DNA of 11,911 bases from NCBI GenBank assembly GCA_910587275.1, contig CAJUMD010000104.1, positions 1 through 11,911 of the forward strand, written 5' to 3'. How positions within the stretch are numbered: position 1 is the stretch's first letter; each line of letters begins with the position of its first letter. The translations under genes were made by a program, and so were the position numbers. The notes below the pieces were generated by a model that saw only the letters and a program-made list of their open reading frames with translations, was not told the origin of the DNA and did no database searches. This document shows, piece by piece, positions 1 through 6,832 of the stretch. Origin of the DNA: an uncultured Kineothrix sp. (GTDB lineage Bacteria; Bacillota; Clostridia; Lachnospirales; Lachnospiraceae).

Positions 1-205
1 CCGAAACATCATAGGAAAGTAGCTCCTTTCCTTTTGATGTCCATACTTTGGAGACGTGGACATCAAAATATGCAATATCTTCCTCCGTTTCATCTTCCGT
101 CCTCTGACCCAGTTCCATCCCATACGCAGCAGTCTCAATACGGAATGTTAATACAAAAACAAAAAATAAAACAATATAATGCATCCGGTATTTTCTAAAC
201 ATCAT
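1..205 (-). CDS. Putative immunity protein, exported or membrane-anchored, 3' end outside window
   Basis: An open frame starts five bases after the stop of the Rhs toxin gene, at ATG 205 or the adjacent ATG 202, and stays open to the left edge (68 residues visible). The N-terminus has a basic stretch (RKYRMH), a hydrophobic core (YIVLFFVFVLTF) and then polar sequence, so it looks like a signal peptide or single membrane anchor. The following part is acidic (QRTEDETEED). The ribosome binding site is weak (GTAGG right before the start), which suggests coupling to the upstream gene. A small gene immediately behind an Rhs C-terminal toxin is normally its immunity gene; that role is inferred from position only. 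It contains a perfect 12-bp inverted repeat near the window end. No family is recognised. Confidence 0.6.
   Translation of the reverse strand, partial: MMFRKYRMHYIVLFFVFVLTFRIETAAYGMELGQRTEDETEEDIAYFDVHVSKVWTSKGKELLSYDVS
32..68. repeat. Perfect 12-bp inverted repeat with 13-nt spacer
   Basis: TTTTGATGTCCA at 32-43 is the exact reverse complement of TGGACATCAAAA at 57-68, with 13 bases between. It lies inside the putative immunity gene. No T-run follows the stem on either strand beyond the arm itself, so it is not a clear terminator. It is about 30 bases from the window edge. Confidence 0.75.
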
Positions 206-210
206 CCTAC

Positions 211-2643
211 TTATTTTTTGCATTCATTTTCCTTTCCGTCAGTACTTTTTGCTTTTTTGTAAAATTTATTCCACAAATTAAAAACATTTACATCATGTAA
301 ACTATTTGTCTCTCCCCATTCAATATGGGCTTCTCCGCCTTTCCCATATCCAATGCCCTCAATATATGTTACTCCATAATAAAAATCATTGTTTTTATTA
401 TTAACGTCACCCATTATATCAAATTCCAGCCCAATGTTAGGTCCAATTTTTTTAAACATTGGCCACACTATCGAACCGCCAATGGAAGCTCCCTCATTTT
501 CCAAATCAAACACCGTAGGAGCATTTGTGAACATAAAATATTTGGACATTGCAGCCGAAGCAGTTCCTCCTGTTACCCCGCCTGACTTTGTAAACTGTAA
601 CGCTATATTTCCTCGATAATCAAAAGAGATCCCTGCAAACCCATCCACTTGCCAAATCCCTGTCGTTCCGGAAAAATTAGAACCTAAAGTTATCGTACCG
701 ACATTATCCCTTGATTTTTCCTCCCATTCCTTCATCACGTCATTCACGGTATCCAGCACGCTTTCCCATGCCTGCTGCATCCTCTCTTTTTTTTCCTCAA
801 TATTCCCCCAAGTAGTAATAGGCGATGGAATCGTCGTGGTCCATGGGATTGCGGTTTTTCCGTCCCGGTCCACAAAGGCAACCGGGTTCCCATGACAGTA
901 CCCGTAACGGTTTAATGTTACCGGTACTGCACGGTTCCCCTCCGCCACATCCTCACTTGCAAACCTCCCGTCCCCCGGCCGGTATTCCCTTGCCTGTGCA
1001 AAATATGTCCCGCTGATTCCGTCATGACGGTACCCCGTGTACCCGAAAGGCTGTTCCAGTCCCGGTATGTCATACAGGTTGGGCTGTCCCTTCACGTTTC
1101 CCGGCATGGCTCCCGCATCCTTTCCGAACTCGTCATATCCGTAGGTAAGGCACCTGCAGCCGGGGATTCCGTTACCCGCACGGTACCCGCTGACACGCAG
1201 GGGGCTGTCCAGCTCATCCCGCAGGTACCAGTGCAGCTCACCGAACGCTGCCCTTCCGCCGTCCGTCCGCCCTTCCGTTTCTTTCATGGCAGTTATATTC
1301 CAATCGGCAAAAAAATCCTGGCTGTGCCCGTTTTTCCTAACACCCAGCAGGTTGTTGTAAGGTTTGGTAAGGTCAAGCAGGTATTCCTCACCACCATCTC
1401 CCTCCTGTTTCCCGGTTCTCTGCCCCATGCCGTTATACAGATATAATGCCTCCTGCCCGTCCGCATCCCATGCCCTTGACAGCCGCCCCATGGCGCCGTA
1501 CTCATATCCGTGAAGCAGTTCCCCACCGGTTTCCTCGCGTACCATGTTCCCACGTCCGTCATAAAAATATTCCGTCACGGATGGTAAGCCGTCAGTCCCG
1601 TCACCCCATTCCTCCACGCGTACCAAACGGTCCAGCACATCATGGAAATAGGACAGGATTTTTCCCCCGGCCACATCCTCCATGCCCTTTCTGTTCCCGA
1701 AAGAATCGTAAGTGTAGGTCCTTACCGCATGCCCGTCCTTGGAAACGCCGGACAGTCTTCCCAACGGATCATAACAGTACCCGTACCGCCCGCTGTCCGC
1801 AGCAAGCCCCCTCCTGTCTTTCATAATGGCGGTTTTGTTCTCCGCTATATCATATTCATACCGGAAATGCTCCAGTATCCCGTCCCTGTCCCCATGGACA
1901 AGTTCCCCCAGCCGTCCGTACCCGTCATAATGCCACTGGGTGTACATCCCGTCCGGGTATTCTTTTCCGGCAAGCCTCCCCGCCGCGTCATAAAGATAGC
2001 GGATTTCCGAAGGCATGCCCGTCCTCCCGGCACTTTCCACACGCATCCTGTCCAAGCGCAGCATGGTATCATAACGGTAAAACACCTTTGTCCCGTCCGG
2101 GTAAGTAATACTTTTCCGCTCCCCCATACCTCCCCATTCGTAAGTAACGGTCCGGCCTGCATGATCCGTGATGCTTACGGGCTGCCCGGCAGCATCCCTC
2201 TCCAGCCTTATCTCACCCAGCCAGTCCCTCACAAGGGCAAGCCGGCGCAGGGCTGTATACTCCATCTGCACTTCCGTGCCGTCACCATAAAGGATGCTCC
2301 GTACTTTCCCGTCCGGTTCATACCCGTAAACGGTTTGGTACCCGTCCCTGTCCGTCTTCAAGACCATTCTCCCCAGTGCATCGTATGCATAATGCTCCTC
2401 CCTGCCGAAGGCATCCCTGATACACTCTACCTGTCCCAAAGAATTCCGTCCGTAAAAAGTTTCCCTGTCTTTTTCACCCTCCTGGCCTTTCCTGCACACA
2501 TAAACCAGCCGGTCCCCGCCGTCATAGGCGTACTCCGTCCTGTTGCCGAGGGCATCCGTTACCGCTTTCCACTGGCCGCCAAGGGTATATTCATATAAAG
2601 TAACGTTTCCGCTGGCATCCGTCATGGAAGTGACATTCCCCAT
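211..2643 (-). CDS. Rhs/YD-repeat protein with C-terminal putative toxin domain, N-terminus missing
   Basis: The first ~570 residues are YD repeats (for example YDALGRMVLKTDRDG, YDPLGRLSG, YDSFGNRKG, YDGRGNMVRE). They end in the Rhs core signature GYTGYRHDGISGTYFAQAR, then RFASEDV, NRYGYCHGNPVAFVD and RDGKT near residue 591. Rhs cores build a hollow shell around a C-terminal toxin. After residue ~597 comes a different, AT-rich ~210-residue domain: a helical charged linker (KKERMQQAWESV) and then glycine-rich, probably beta-rich sequence ending in GEAHIEWGETN and a lysine-rich tail. I do not recognise an enzyme family in it. The start at 2643 is only the first ATG: Rhs-like codons (KTYTYDA) precede it and no ribosome binding site is present. 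The N-terminal part of a normal Rhs (often over 1000 residues in total core) is absent. Upstream sequence belongs to the truncated PAAR-like gene, one base out of frame. Confidence 0.9.
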   Translation of the reverse strand: MGNVTSMTDASGNVTLYEYTLGGQWKAVTDALGNRTEYAYDGGDRLVYVCRKGQEGEKDRETFYGRNSLGQVECIRDAFGREEHYAYDALGRMVLKTDRDGYQTVYGYEPDGKVRSILYGDGTEVQMEYTALRRLALVRDWLGEIRLERDAAGQPVSITDHAGRTVTYEWGGMGERKSITYPDGTKVFYRYDTMLRLDRMRVESAGRTGMPSEIRYLYDAAGRLAGKEYPDGMYTQWHYDGYGRLGELVHGDRDGILEHFRYEYDIAENKTAIMKDRRGLAADSGRYGYCYDPLGRLSGVSKDGHAVRTYTYDSFGNRKGMEDVAGGKILSYFHDVLDRLVRVEEWGDGTDGLPSVTEYFYDGRGNMVREETGGELLHGYEYGAMGRLSRAWDADGQEALYLYNGMGQRTGKQEGDGGEEYLLDLTKPYNNLLGVRKNGHSQDFFADWNITAMKETEGRTDGGRAAFGELHWYLRDELDSPLRVSGYRAGNGIPGCRCLTYGYDEFGKDAGAMPGNVKGQPNLYDIPGLEQPFGYTGYRHDGISGTYFAQAREYRPGDGRFASEDVAEGNRAVPVTLNRYGYCHGNPVAFVDRDGKTAIPWTTTIPSPITTWGNIEEKKERMQQAWESVLDTVNDVMKEWEEKSRDNVGTITLGSNFSGTTGIWQVDGFAGISFDYRGNIALQFTKSGGVTGGTASAAMSKYFMFTNAPTVFDLENEGASIGGSIVWPMFKKIGPNIGLEFDIMGDVNNKNNDFYYGVTYIEGIGYGKGGEAHIEWGETNSLHDVNVFNLWNKFYKKAKSTDGKENECKK

Positions 2644-2647
2644 GGCA

Positions 2648-2836
2648 TCATAGGTATACGTTTTTTTCCTTGCACATCCCGAAATCCGGTATGTTCACGT
2701 CCGGCAGGCAGTCCTTACAGTTCGCCTTCTTTTTTCCGTCCGCATAATACCCGTGGTCCGTCACCTTTAATCTGCTGCACTTACTGCCGCACAGGCACCT
2801 TAATCTTGCACCTTCCACTAAATAACTTTTCCCCAT
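2648..2836 (-). CDS. PAAR-like protein of the DUF4280 type, missing its C-terminal half
   Basis: The N-terminus (MGKSYLVEGARLRCLCGSK) and the later ANCKDC, VNIPDFGMC are the pattern I know from DUF4280 proteins, PAAR-like caps of spike proteins in Firmicutes. Cysteines are at 14, 16, 20, 40, 43 and 55. Family members are usually about 110-130 residues, and their second half carries further Cys/Gly motifs; here the frame ends after 62 residues. The last codons are already Rhs sequence in the wrong frame: after FGMC the DNA enters an A7 run and then encodes TYTYDAMGN one frame over. It overlaps the preceding gene by 19 bp, with a purine-rich GGGGTAAAGGA before the ATG. As it stands it is unlikely to fold as a complete tip. 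Removing one A from the A7 run would fuse it to the Rhs frame as an 874-residue protein. Confidence 0.75.
   Translation of the reverse strand: MGKSYLVEGARLRCLCGSKCSRLKVTDHGYYADGKKKANCKDCLPDVNIPDFGMCKEKNVYL
2661..2667 (-). other. A7 run at PAAR-like/Rhs junction (frameshift point)
   Basis: Seven consecutive A on the coding strand sit exactly where PAAR-like coding sequence changes to Rhs coding sequence. The two frames differ by one base, and loss of one A joins them (C-K-E-K-T-Y-T-Y-D). It may be a real mutation, a slippage site, or an assembly error. Confidence 0.6.
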
Positions 2837-3948
2837 TTTCCTTTACCCCTTTCCGCATCTGCAACCTCTTTCAGCCCAATCCCCACCGCACCCCTGGCAA
2901 GCAGGCTTTCCGCAAGGTCTGACCTTATCCGCACTTCACTGCCCTTTCCCGTCCGCACACGGTAAAGCGCTTCCCCGCATTCCCCGTTTTCTTCCACGTC
3001 CGTAAGGACCGGGCAGTGGTAAGCCACGGCCTCCTCCCCTTCCGTATCGCACAATACCACGAACAGAAAAGGCATTTCCGCCTCATATTTCTTTATCACC
3101 TGTCTGACTTCCGGCGATACCATCAGAACCGGATCCGTCAGTATATCCGGATACACTGCATCTGCCCCTGCCTTTACATCCAAAAGGACATGTTTGGGCA
3201 GTTCCCCGTAATCCCTTCTGTTCATTTTCCTTACATCCAGTTTCCCGTACCAATTCACCGGCCTGGGGACAGAGTTCCCTTCCTGGGATGTCAGCACATA
3301 ATATTCCGGTTCCGCACCGCATTCCCTGTCCTGCCGGTGCGCTTCCCTGCCGGATTCCCGGTCTTCCTGCTCCGGTGCATCCTTTCCTGCCCGGTACAGG
3401 ATTTCCCCTTCCCCCCTGTACCTGCCAAAAAACACGTAAAAACCGTCCATGCGCTCCATGCGCCGGAACTCCTCCGTACACAGGATTTCCCCCTCCATAT
3501 CCATGCACAGTCTGCAGACTGCGGCAAGGTAATATTTCACGCAGCGCAGCCTGACCGCATCTTCCTCATAGGCATAAATCCGCGAAAATGCACTTTTCAG
3601 TTTCCTTAAGATTACCGCCATATCCTCCTCAAACATCTCGAAAAAACAGGGCGGTTTCCATTCGCACACGGTCGGATTCCTGTCAAGGCAGAAATCCTCC
3701 CCGTACAAAACCAGCCGCAGGCCGTAAGTTCCCATCCGTATGCTGCCATACCGGTAACAGATGCCAAGGCATCCTGCCCTGCCGTTCCCCTGCCGCTCCC
3801 TGAGCCGGAACAGTCCTGCAAATACTTTACGGACTTCCTCCCTGCGTTCCGGCTTCCGGTATTCCGTTTCCAGTTCCCTGATTCTGGACGCAAACAATTC
3901 CTTCTGCATTTCCTCCGCCGCGTCCGCCAGTTCTTTTCTCCGCTCCAT
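2818..3948 (-). CDS. Conserved-looking hypothetical protein between VgrG-B and PAAR-like gene
   Basis: The protein has 376 residues and no signal peptide or membrane segment. Residues 1-55 are charged and helical (coiled-coil-like, KELADAAEEMQKELF). A compact aromatic and cysteine-containing middle follows (about 60-190, with CEWKPPCFFEMFEEDM). A low-complexity charged linker lies at about 195-215 (PEQEDRESGREAHRQDRE). The C-terminal domain includes VYPDILTDPVLMVSPEVRQV and a beta-rich stretch to about 370. That C-terminal pattern weakly recalls DUF1629/Imm11-like domains, but I would not assign it. The ATG at 3948 has GGAGG nine bases upstream, in the spacer that holds the 23-bp repeats. Its place between spike and tip genes suggests an adaptor, loading or tip-associated role; this is positional inference only. 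Confidence 0.85.
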   Translation of the reverse strand: MERRKELADAAEEMQKELFASRIRELETEYRKPERREEVRKVFAGLFRLRERQGNGRAGCLGICYRYGSIRMGTYGLRLVLYGEDFCLDRNPTVCEWKPPCFFEMFEEDMAVILRKLKSAFSRIYAYEEDAVRLRCVKYYLAAVCRLCMDMEGEILCTEEFRRMERMDGFYVFFGRYRGEGEILYRAGKDAPEQEDRESGREAHRQDRECGAEPEYYVLTSQEGNSVPRPVNWYGKLDVRKMNRRDYGELPKHVLLDVKAGADAVYPDILTDPVLMVSPEVRQVIKKYEAEMPFLFVVLCDTEGEEAVAYHCPVLTDVEENGECGEALYRVRTGKGSEVRIRSDLAESLLARGAVGIGLKEVADAERGKGKWGKVI

Positions 3949-3964
3949 TGTCCCTATCCTCCGT

Positions 3965-4056
3965 CTACTGCACCTTCAATTCCCCGCCTACTGCACCTTC
4001 AATTCCCTGCCTACTGCACCTTCCGTTCCACGCTTACTGCACCTTCAATTCCCCGC
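3965..4056. repeat. Four tandem 23-bp units spanning VgrG-B 3' end and intergenic spacer
   Basis: Units are at 3965-3987, 3988-4010, 4011-4033 and 4034-4056, all exactly 23 bp and abutting. Three start with CTACTGCACCTTC and the fourth with TTACTGCACCTTC. The unit at 4034-4056 encodes the last residues of VgrG-B (GELKVQ and the TAA stop). The other three are non-coding copies of this tail, each with a stop (TAG) at the matching place. The 3988-4010 unit differs from the first by one base; the 4011-4033 unit is the most diverged. Confidence 0.93.
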
Positions 4057-5431
4057 CGATGAAGGATATGCCTCCGTCCAGTTGGATGGCCGTGCCCTTC
4101 TGCTGCAGGCTGACCGACGACGTCCCCGCTACCATCAGGGAGCCGGAATCGCTGGAAAGGGTCAGATCCCCCGCGGCTTCCAGCATGACGGAATGGGCGC
4201 TGACGATATGGATTCCCTCCGCGTCCGTCAGTTCTATCCTCGTCCCTTTATTATTGGTAATGACAATGGAATCCGGGGTAAAACGCACTTCCTTTTGGTA
4301 TTTGCTCTTTAATACCTTGTGCGCCGGGTCCTTCCGGTCCGCACTGTCCGTTTCCACATGCACGGAACTGGTGACAAATGCCTGTCCTTCCTCCGTCTCC
4401 GGCACGGTAAGGCGCACCATGTCGCCCGGCTCCGGCATGCAGTACCAGCCGGTTCCGTCCGCCGTGGAATAAACGGTGGCATAGGGATACCAGATATTAA
4501 TATTCTGGTCCCGGTTCTCGTCCCCCTGCACGGATACCTGCACTTTATCCTCTTTTACCTTCCGTACCATGGCGTCCAGGGAAACCCCGCCGATTCCTTC
4601 CGGTCTCACGGCAGGGATTTGCGTCCCTTTCTCCATCCTCAAATGGCAAGTATGCAGCAGTTCTCCGTCCGTATAGCTGCTTTGGATTTTGTACAGGAAA
4701 AATTTCCGCCCGTACTTCATGACATAATCACCGATTCTGTGGTTTTCCCTGCATACCACCGTATACGTAAGGAAATCCGATTCCGACACCTGCAGCCCTT
4801 CCGCTTTCTTCCGGCGGTATTCCTCCAAATCCTTCCCTACCGTATACTTTCCCTGCTCCTGCAGGTCAAATTCCTTCCCCACCGGCATGCCAAAGAAAAA
4901 TTTCATTCCCGGCACCGCAGGCTCCGGTACGAGGAAAGCATGTTTCCTTGACGCCATCCTTTTTAAGAACTCCCAGTCCGTCTCATGGTACTGCAGGATG
5001 AGTTCCCCCGTCCTGTCGGGAAACGGGGAAGCGAACACTACCCCGCCGTTCCCGTAATCCCCAACCCTGTCACGGAATATCTGTTCGTATGCCATATCCC
5101 GGTCCTGATAGGTACGCAGGTGCCGTTCCCGGTCTGCCAGGCAGCTCCCGGTAGTGATTTCCAGCGTCAGCTTCTTTTGGTCATTGTCCGACATAACGGT
5201 GAAGTCCGTCACGGTTCCCCAAAACAGCGTTTCCGGAGCCCCGTCACCGCTTATTCCTTCCACTTTCTCCCATATTTCCCCTGTCAGCATCTTAAGGTAC
5301 TTCTCCTCCTCCTCATCCGCTATGTAACCCGTAACGGTTACTTTTCCGTGCCGGTTCACCTCCCTTTCCATCCGTAACTCCAAAATCGCAAGAAAAGACA
5401 CCGGGCTTGTCCTGATATTGTATTCTTTCAT
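4034..5431 (-). CDS. vgrG: VgrG-like spike protein B (VgrG/phage late control D type)
   Basis: The protein is 465 residues from ATG 5431, chosen because AGGAGG lies six bases upstream and the ATGA overlaps the previous stop; an upstream in-frame ATG at 5497 has no such support. Residues 1-250 are gp27-like, with the VgrG landmark QYHETDWEFLKRMASR at about 148-163. An OB-fold-like segment follows (KEDKVQVSVQGDENRDQNIN, then IWYPYATVYS and WYCMPEPGDMVRL). The C-terminus is a gp5-like repetitive beta stretch (RIELTDAEGIHIVSAHSVML, DLTLSSDSGSLMVAG) ending in GGELKVQ. VgrG trimers form the spike at the tube end and carry tips and effectors. It is preceded by a DcrB-like gene and followed by an unknown gene, the PAAR-like gene and the Rhs gene, a typical effector-delivery order. 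Its 3' end is duplicated as tandem repeats. It is clearly diverged from the other VgrG in this window. Confidence 0.92.
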   Translation of the reverse strand: MKEYNIRTSPVSFLAILELRMEREVNRHGKVTVTGYIADEEEEKYLKMLTGEIWEKVEGISGDGAPETLFWGTVTDFTVMSDNDQKKLTLEITTGSCLADRERHLRTYQDRDMAYEQIFRDRVGDYGNGGVVFASPFPDRTGELILQYHETDWEFLKRMASRKHAFLVPEPAVPGMKFFFGMPVGKEFDLQEQGKYTVGKDLEEYRRKKAEGLQVSESDFLTYTVVCRENHRIGDYVMKYGRKFFLYKIQSSYTDGELLHTCHLRMEKGTQIPAVRPEGIGGVSLDAMVRKVKEDKVQVSVQGDENRDQNINIWYPYATVYSTADGTGWYCMPEPGDMVRLTVPETEEGQAFVTSSVHVETDSADRKDPAHKVLKSKYQKEVRFTPDSIVITNNKGTRIELTDAEGIHIVSAHSVMLEAAGDLTLSSDSGSLMVAGTSSVSLQQKGTAIQLDGGISFIGGELKVQ

Positions 5432-5991
5432 CTGTATCCTCCTTCTTCCTCTGTCGTTTTTACGGTATCCAGCATACCGAAAACCACAGGCTTCCATTTG
5501 TCATAATCCTCCAATGCACAGTAAAATGTCCCCATGACGCATCCCCCTCCTGCCGCAAACAGGAAGGCAAGGTTATACACCCTTTCATCCGCAGCAAAAC
5601 TTTTATATTCCAGCCAGGGGATATCCCCGTTCTTTCCCGCAGCGCCGCTGCCGTAAAACACGGTCCGCCCGTCTGCCCGCTGCAGCGCCTGCCGGATTCT
5701 CCCCATACAGGCATCCGCCGCGTCCTCCGTTTCCATTTGGCGAAACGTTATCCCCGCCCGCCGGTCCGGGGTCAGGAACAGCACCGGCGGACGGTCCTGT
5801 GACCAAAAAATACCCTCCGCTTCTTCCTTTCCGCCTTCCCGGAAATCCGGCGGAATCCGTATCCGGAAGCCGAAACCGCAGGCAAATTCTCTCTCCCCGC
5901 CATTCTTTTCCCCCTGCTTTCCGGTTCCGTTAAATTGCCGTTCCATCCGCAGGAGGAAACAGTCAAAATCCTCATTCTTCATCCGTTTCAT
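5428..5991 (-). CDS. DcrB/DUF1795-like putative effector chaperone B
   Basis: The protein is 187 residues from ATG 5991, which has GGGAGG seven bases upstream; an ATG at 6006 overlaps that site and is less likely. The pattern FGFRIRIPPDF, RPPVLFLTPDRRAGITFRQM, a helix, WLEYKSF, a beta hairpin and a final DKWKPVVFGMLDTV matches the order seen in the other chaperone-like protein of this window (LPSGF, RPEIMMEDREEDVRLTLQL, CGWFLL, VKWREVCGYIRRSV). I therefore read them as paralogues of the DcrB/DUF1795 fold. In proteobacterial type VI systems Eag (DUF1795) proteins stabilise Rhs or PAAR effectors and load them on VgrG; the same job here is inferred. There is no signal peptide, so it acts in the cytoplasm. 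Its stop overlaps the VgrG-B start by ATGA. Confidence 0.8.
   Translation of the reverse strand: MKRMKNEDFDCFLLRMERQFNGTGKQGEKNGGEREFACGFGFRIRIPPDFREGGKEEAEGIFWSQDRPPVLFLTPDRRAGITFRQMETEDAADACMGRIRQALQRADGRTVFYGSGAAGKNGDIPWLEYKSFAADERVYNLAFLFAAGGGCVMGTFYCALEDYDKWKPVVFGMLDTVKTTEEEGGYR
5438..5443 (-). promoter_or_regulatory. Ribosome binding site deciding VgrG-B start
   Basis: AGGAGG is followed by a six-base spacer and ATG 5431. It sits within the end of the chaperone gene and fixes the spike start 66 bases downstream of the longest open frame. Confidence 0.85.
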
Positions 5992-6199
5992 CCTGTTTCC
6001 TCCCAAAATCCATCTTAAAATCCGCCATAATCCGTTTCCTCTTTTCCAACGCCGCTTTCGCCCTGCCGTCTTCTGCGTGGAACGCCCTTTTTTCCAGTTC
6101 CGATACCGCCTGCACGCGGCTGCTTACCGCATTCAGCCGGTTTATCTTTTCTATGGCAGGGTTCTTCCCGACCCCTCCTGTTTTGATTGATTCACTCAT
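5972..6199 (-). CDS. Small helical protein of unknown function
   Basis: The protein is 75 residues from ATG 6199, which has a strong AGGAGG seven bases upstream; the longer frame from 6256 has no such site. It is rich in Lys, Arg, Glu and Ala and should be almost wholly helical after a Gly-rich N-terminus (KTGGVGKNP), for example INRLNAVSSRVQAVSELEKR and ALEKRKRIMADFKM. It ends in an acidic tail (DETDEE). It has no cysteine pair and no membrane segment. It overlaps the next gene by 20 bp. It opens module B ahead of the chaperone and VgrG-B, so it may be a small adaptor or chaperone-like component; this is not recognised from a family. Confidence 0.8.
   Translation of the reverse strand: MSESIKTGGVGKNPAIEKINRLNAVSSRVQAVSELEKRAFHAEDGRAKAALEKRKRIMADFKMDFGRKQDETDEE
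5999..6004 (-). promoter_or_regulatory. Ribosome binding site deciding chaperone B start
   Basis: GGGAGG followed by seven bases and ATG 5991. The alternative ATG 6006 lies across this site. Confidence 0.7.
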
Positions 6200-6206
6200 A
6201 TTACTT

Positions 6207-6212
6207 CCTCCT
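6207..6212 (-). promoter_or_regulatory. Ribosome binding site of the small helical gene
   Basis: AGGAGG, seven-base spacer, ATG 6199. The 60-base gap before this gene is the only break between modules A and B. A TTGACG-like hexamer occurs at its start, but no convincing -10 box follows at the right distance. Confidence 0.8.
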
Positions 6213-6259
6213 GTTTTGAATTTATCTTTTACCGTTAAATCCCTCCAGCCTCCCAACCG

Positions 6260-6832
6260 TCAATCCTCCGACTCTTTCCATTCCACCTCCTCCACAACAC
6301 TGCAGAATTCCTTCACTCCGTGTGCATAAATAACATAAACATCTATCTGCTCCTCTTTTTTGTATAACACCTTCATAATTCCATTTGACATATCCATCCA
6401 GCACAAGTCACTAACCGGAAATTTCCTGCACTTCCCCTTGCTGTCCTTATAAACCGCCTGCCCGCCTTCCACGGTAATCACCCGACGGAAGCCTTTCTCC
6501 ACCATCAATAAAAAAATCCCCAAATAAGCCTCCACACCACCCATCGGTGTTACTCTCCATAAGTCATATTCTGCTGTTTTACTAATATTCGATATTAGCG
6601 GGATTTTGCCCACAAGATAACCCGCTGTAGTTCCCACTGACGACCAAATAGCACCTCTAAATGCAACATTCCTTATGTCTTCACTAGTAGCTTGTGGGTT
6701 AGAAACTTTCTCTGTTACTGCAGATGTTGTCCCGGCAATAGCAGCATTTCCTATATAAGTAAGCCCAACTTTCAACCACTTCATTCCTGCATTTTTAGCA
6801 ACCCAATTTGCCGCAGACGGCACCGCCGCCAT
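6260..6832 (-). pseudogene. Out-of-frame continuation of Rhs-A C-terminal domain, with possible separate small ORF from 6544
   Basis: The 190-residue frame starting at ATG 6832 overlaps the end of the Rhs-A frame. The codons before it read GGALM, and its first 85 residues (VGLTYIGNAAIAGTTSAVTE, AFRGAIWSSVGTTAGYLVGK) are the Gly/Ala-rich, partly hydrophobic type that follows an Rhs core. I read it as the Rhs C-terminal region displaced by a one-base frameshift, not as an independent gene. From residue 97 the character changes (LGIFLLMVEKGFRRVITV, KFPVSDLCWMDMSNG, VYVIYAHGVKEF). ATG 6544 there has GGAGAG at 6553-6558 with an eight-base spacer, so a separate 94-residue protein, perhaps an immunity remnant, could begin at that point. 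No toxin catalytic motif is recognised in either part. GC drops here (22 of 60 bases at 6541-6600). Confidence 0.65.

Noticed and set aside
1642..2598. Long plus-strand open frame (318 codons) opposite the Rhs-B gene
   Set aside because: It is antisense to clear YD-repeat coding sequence, is rich in Pro, Arg and His as expected of a complement shadow, and has no ribosome binding site.
2655..2670. Programmed ribosomal frameshift at A7
   Set aside because: The needed shift is +1, whereas A-rich slippery sites usually give -1, and no stimulator structure is obvious; mutation, transcript slippage or assembly error are simpler.
3965..4056. Possible CRISPR array
   Set aside because: The 23-bp units abut without spacers and one of them is the coding end of VgrG-B, so this is a simple tandem duplication.
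6200..6259. Promoter between modules A and B
   Set aside because: A TTGACG-like hexamer is present, but no good -10 box lies 16-18 bases downstream; the support is too weak to call.
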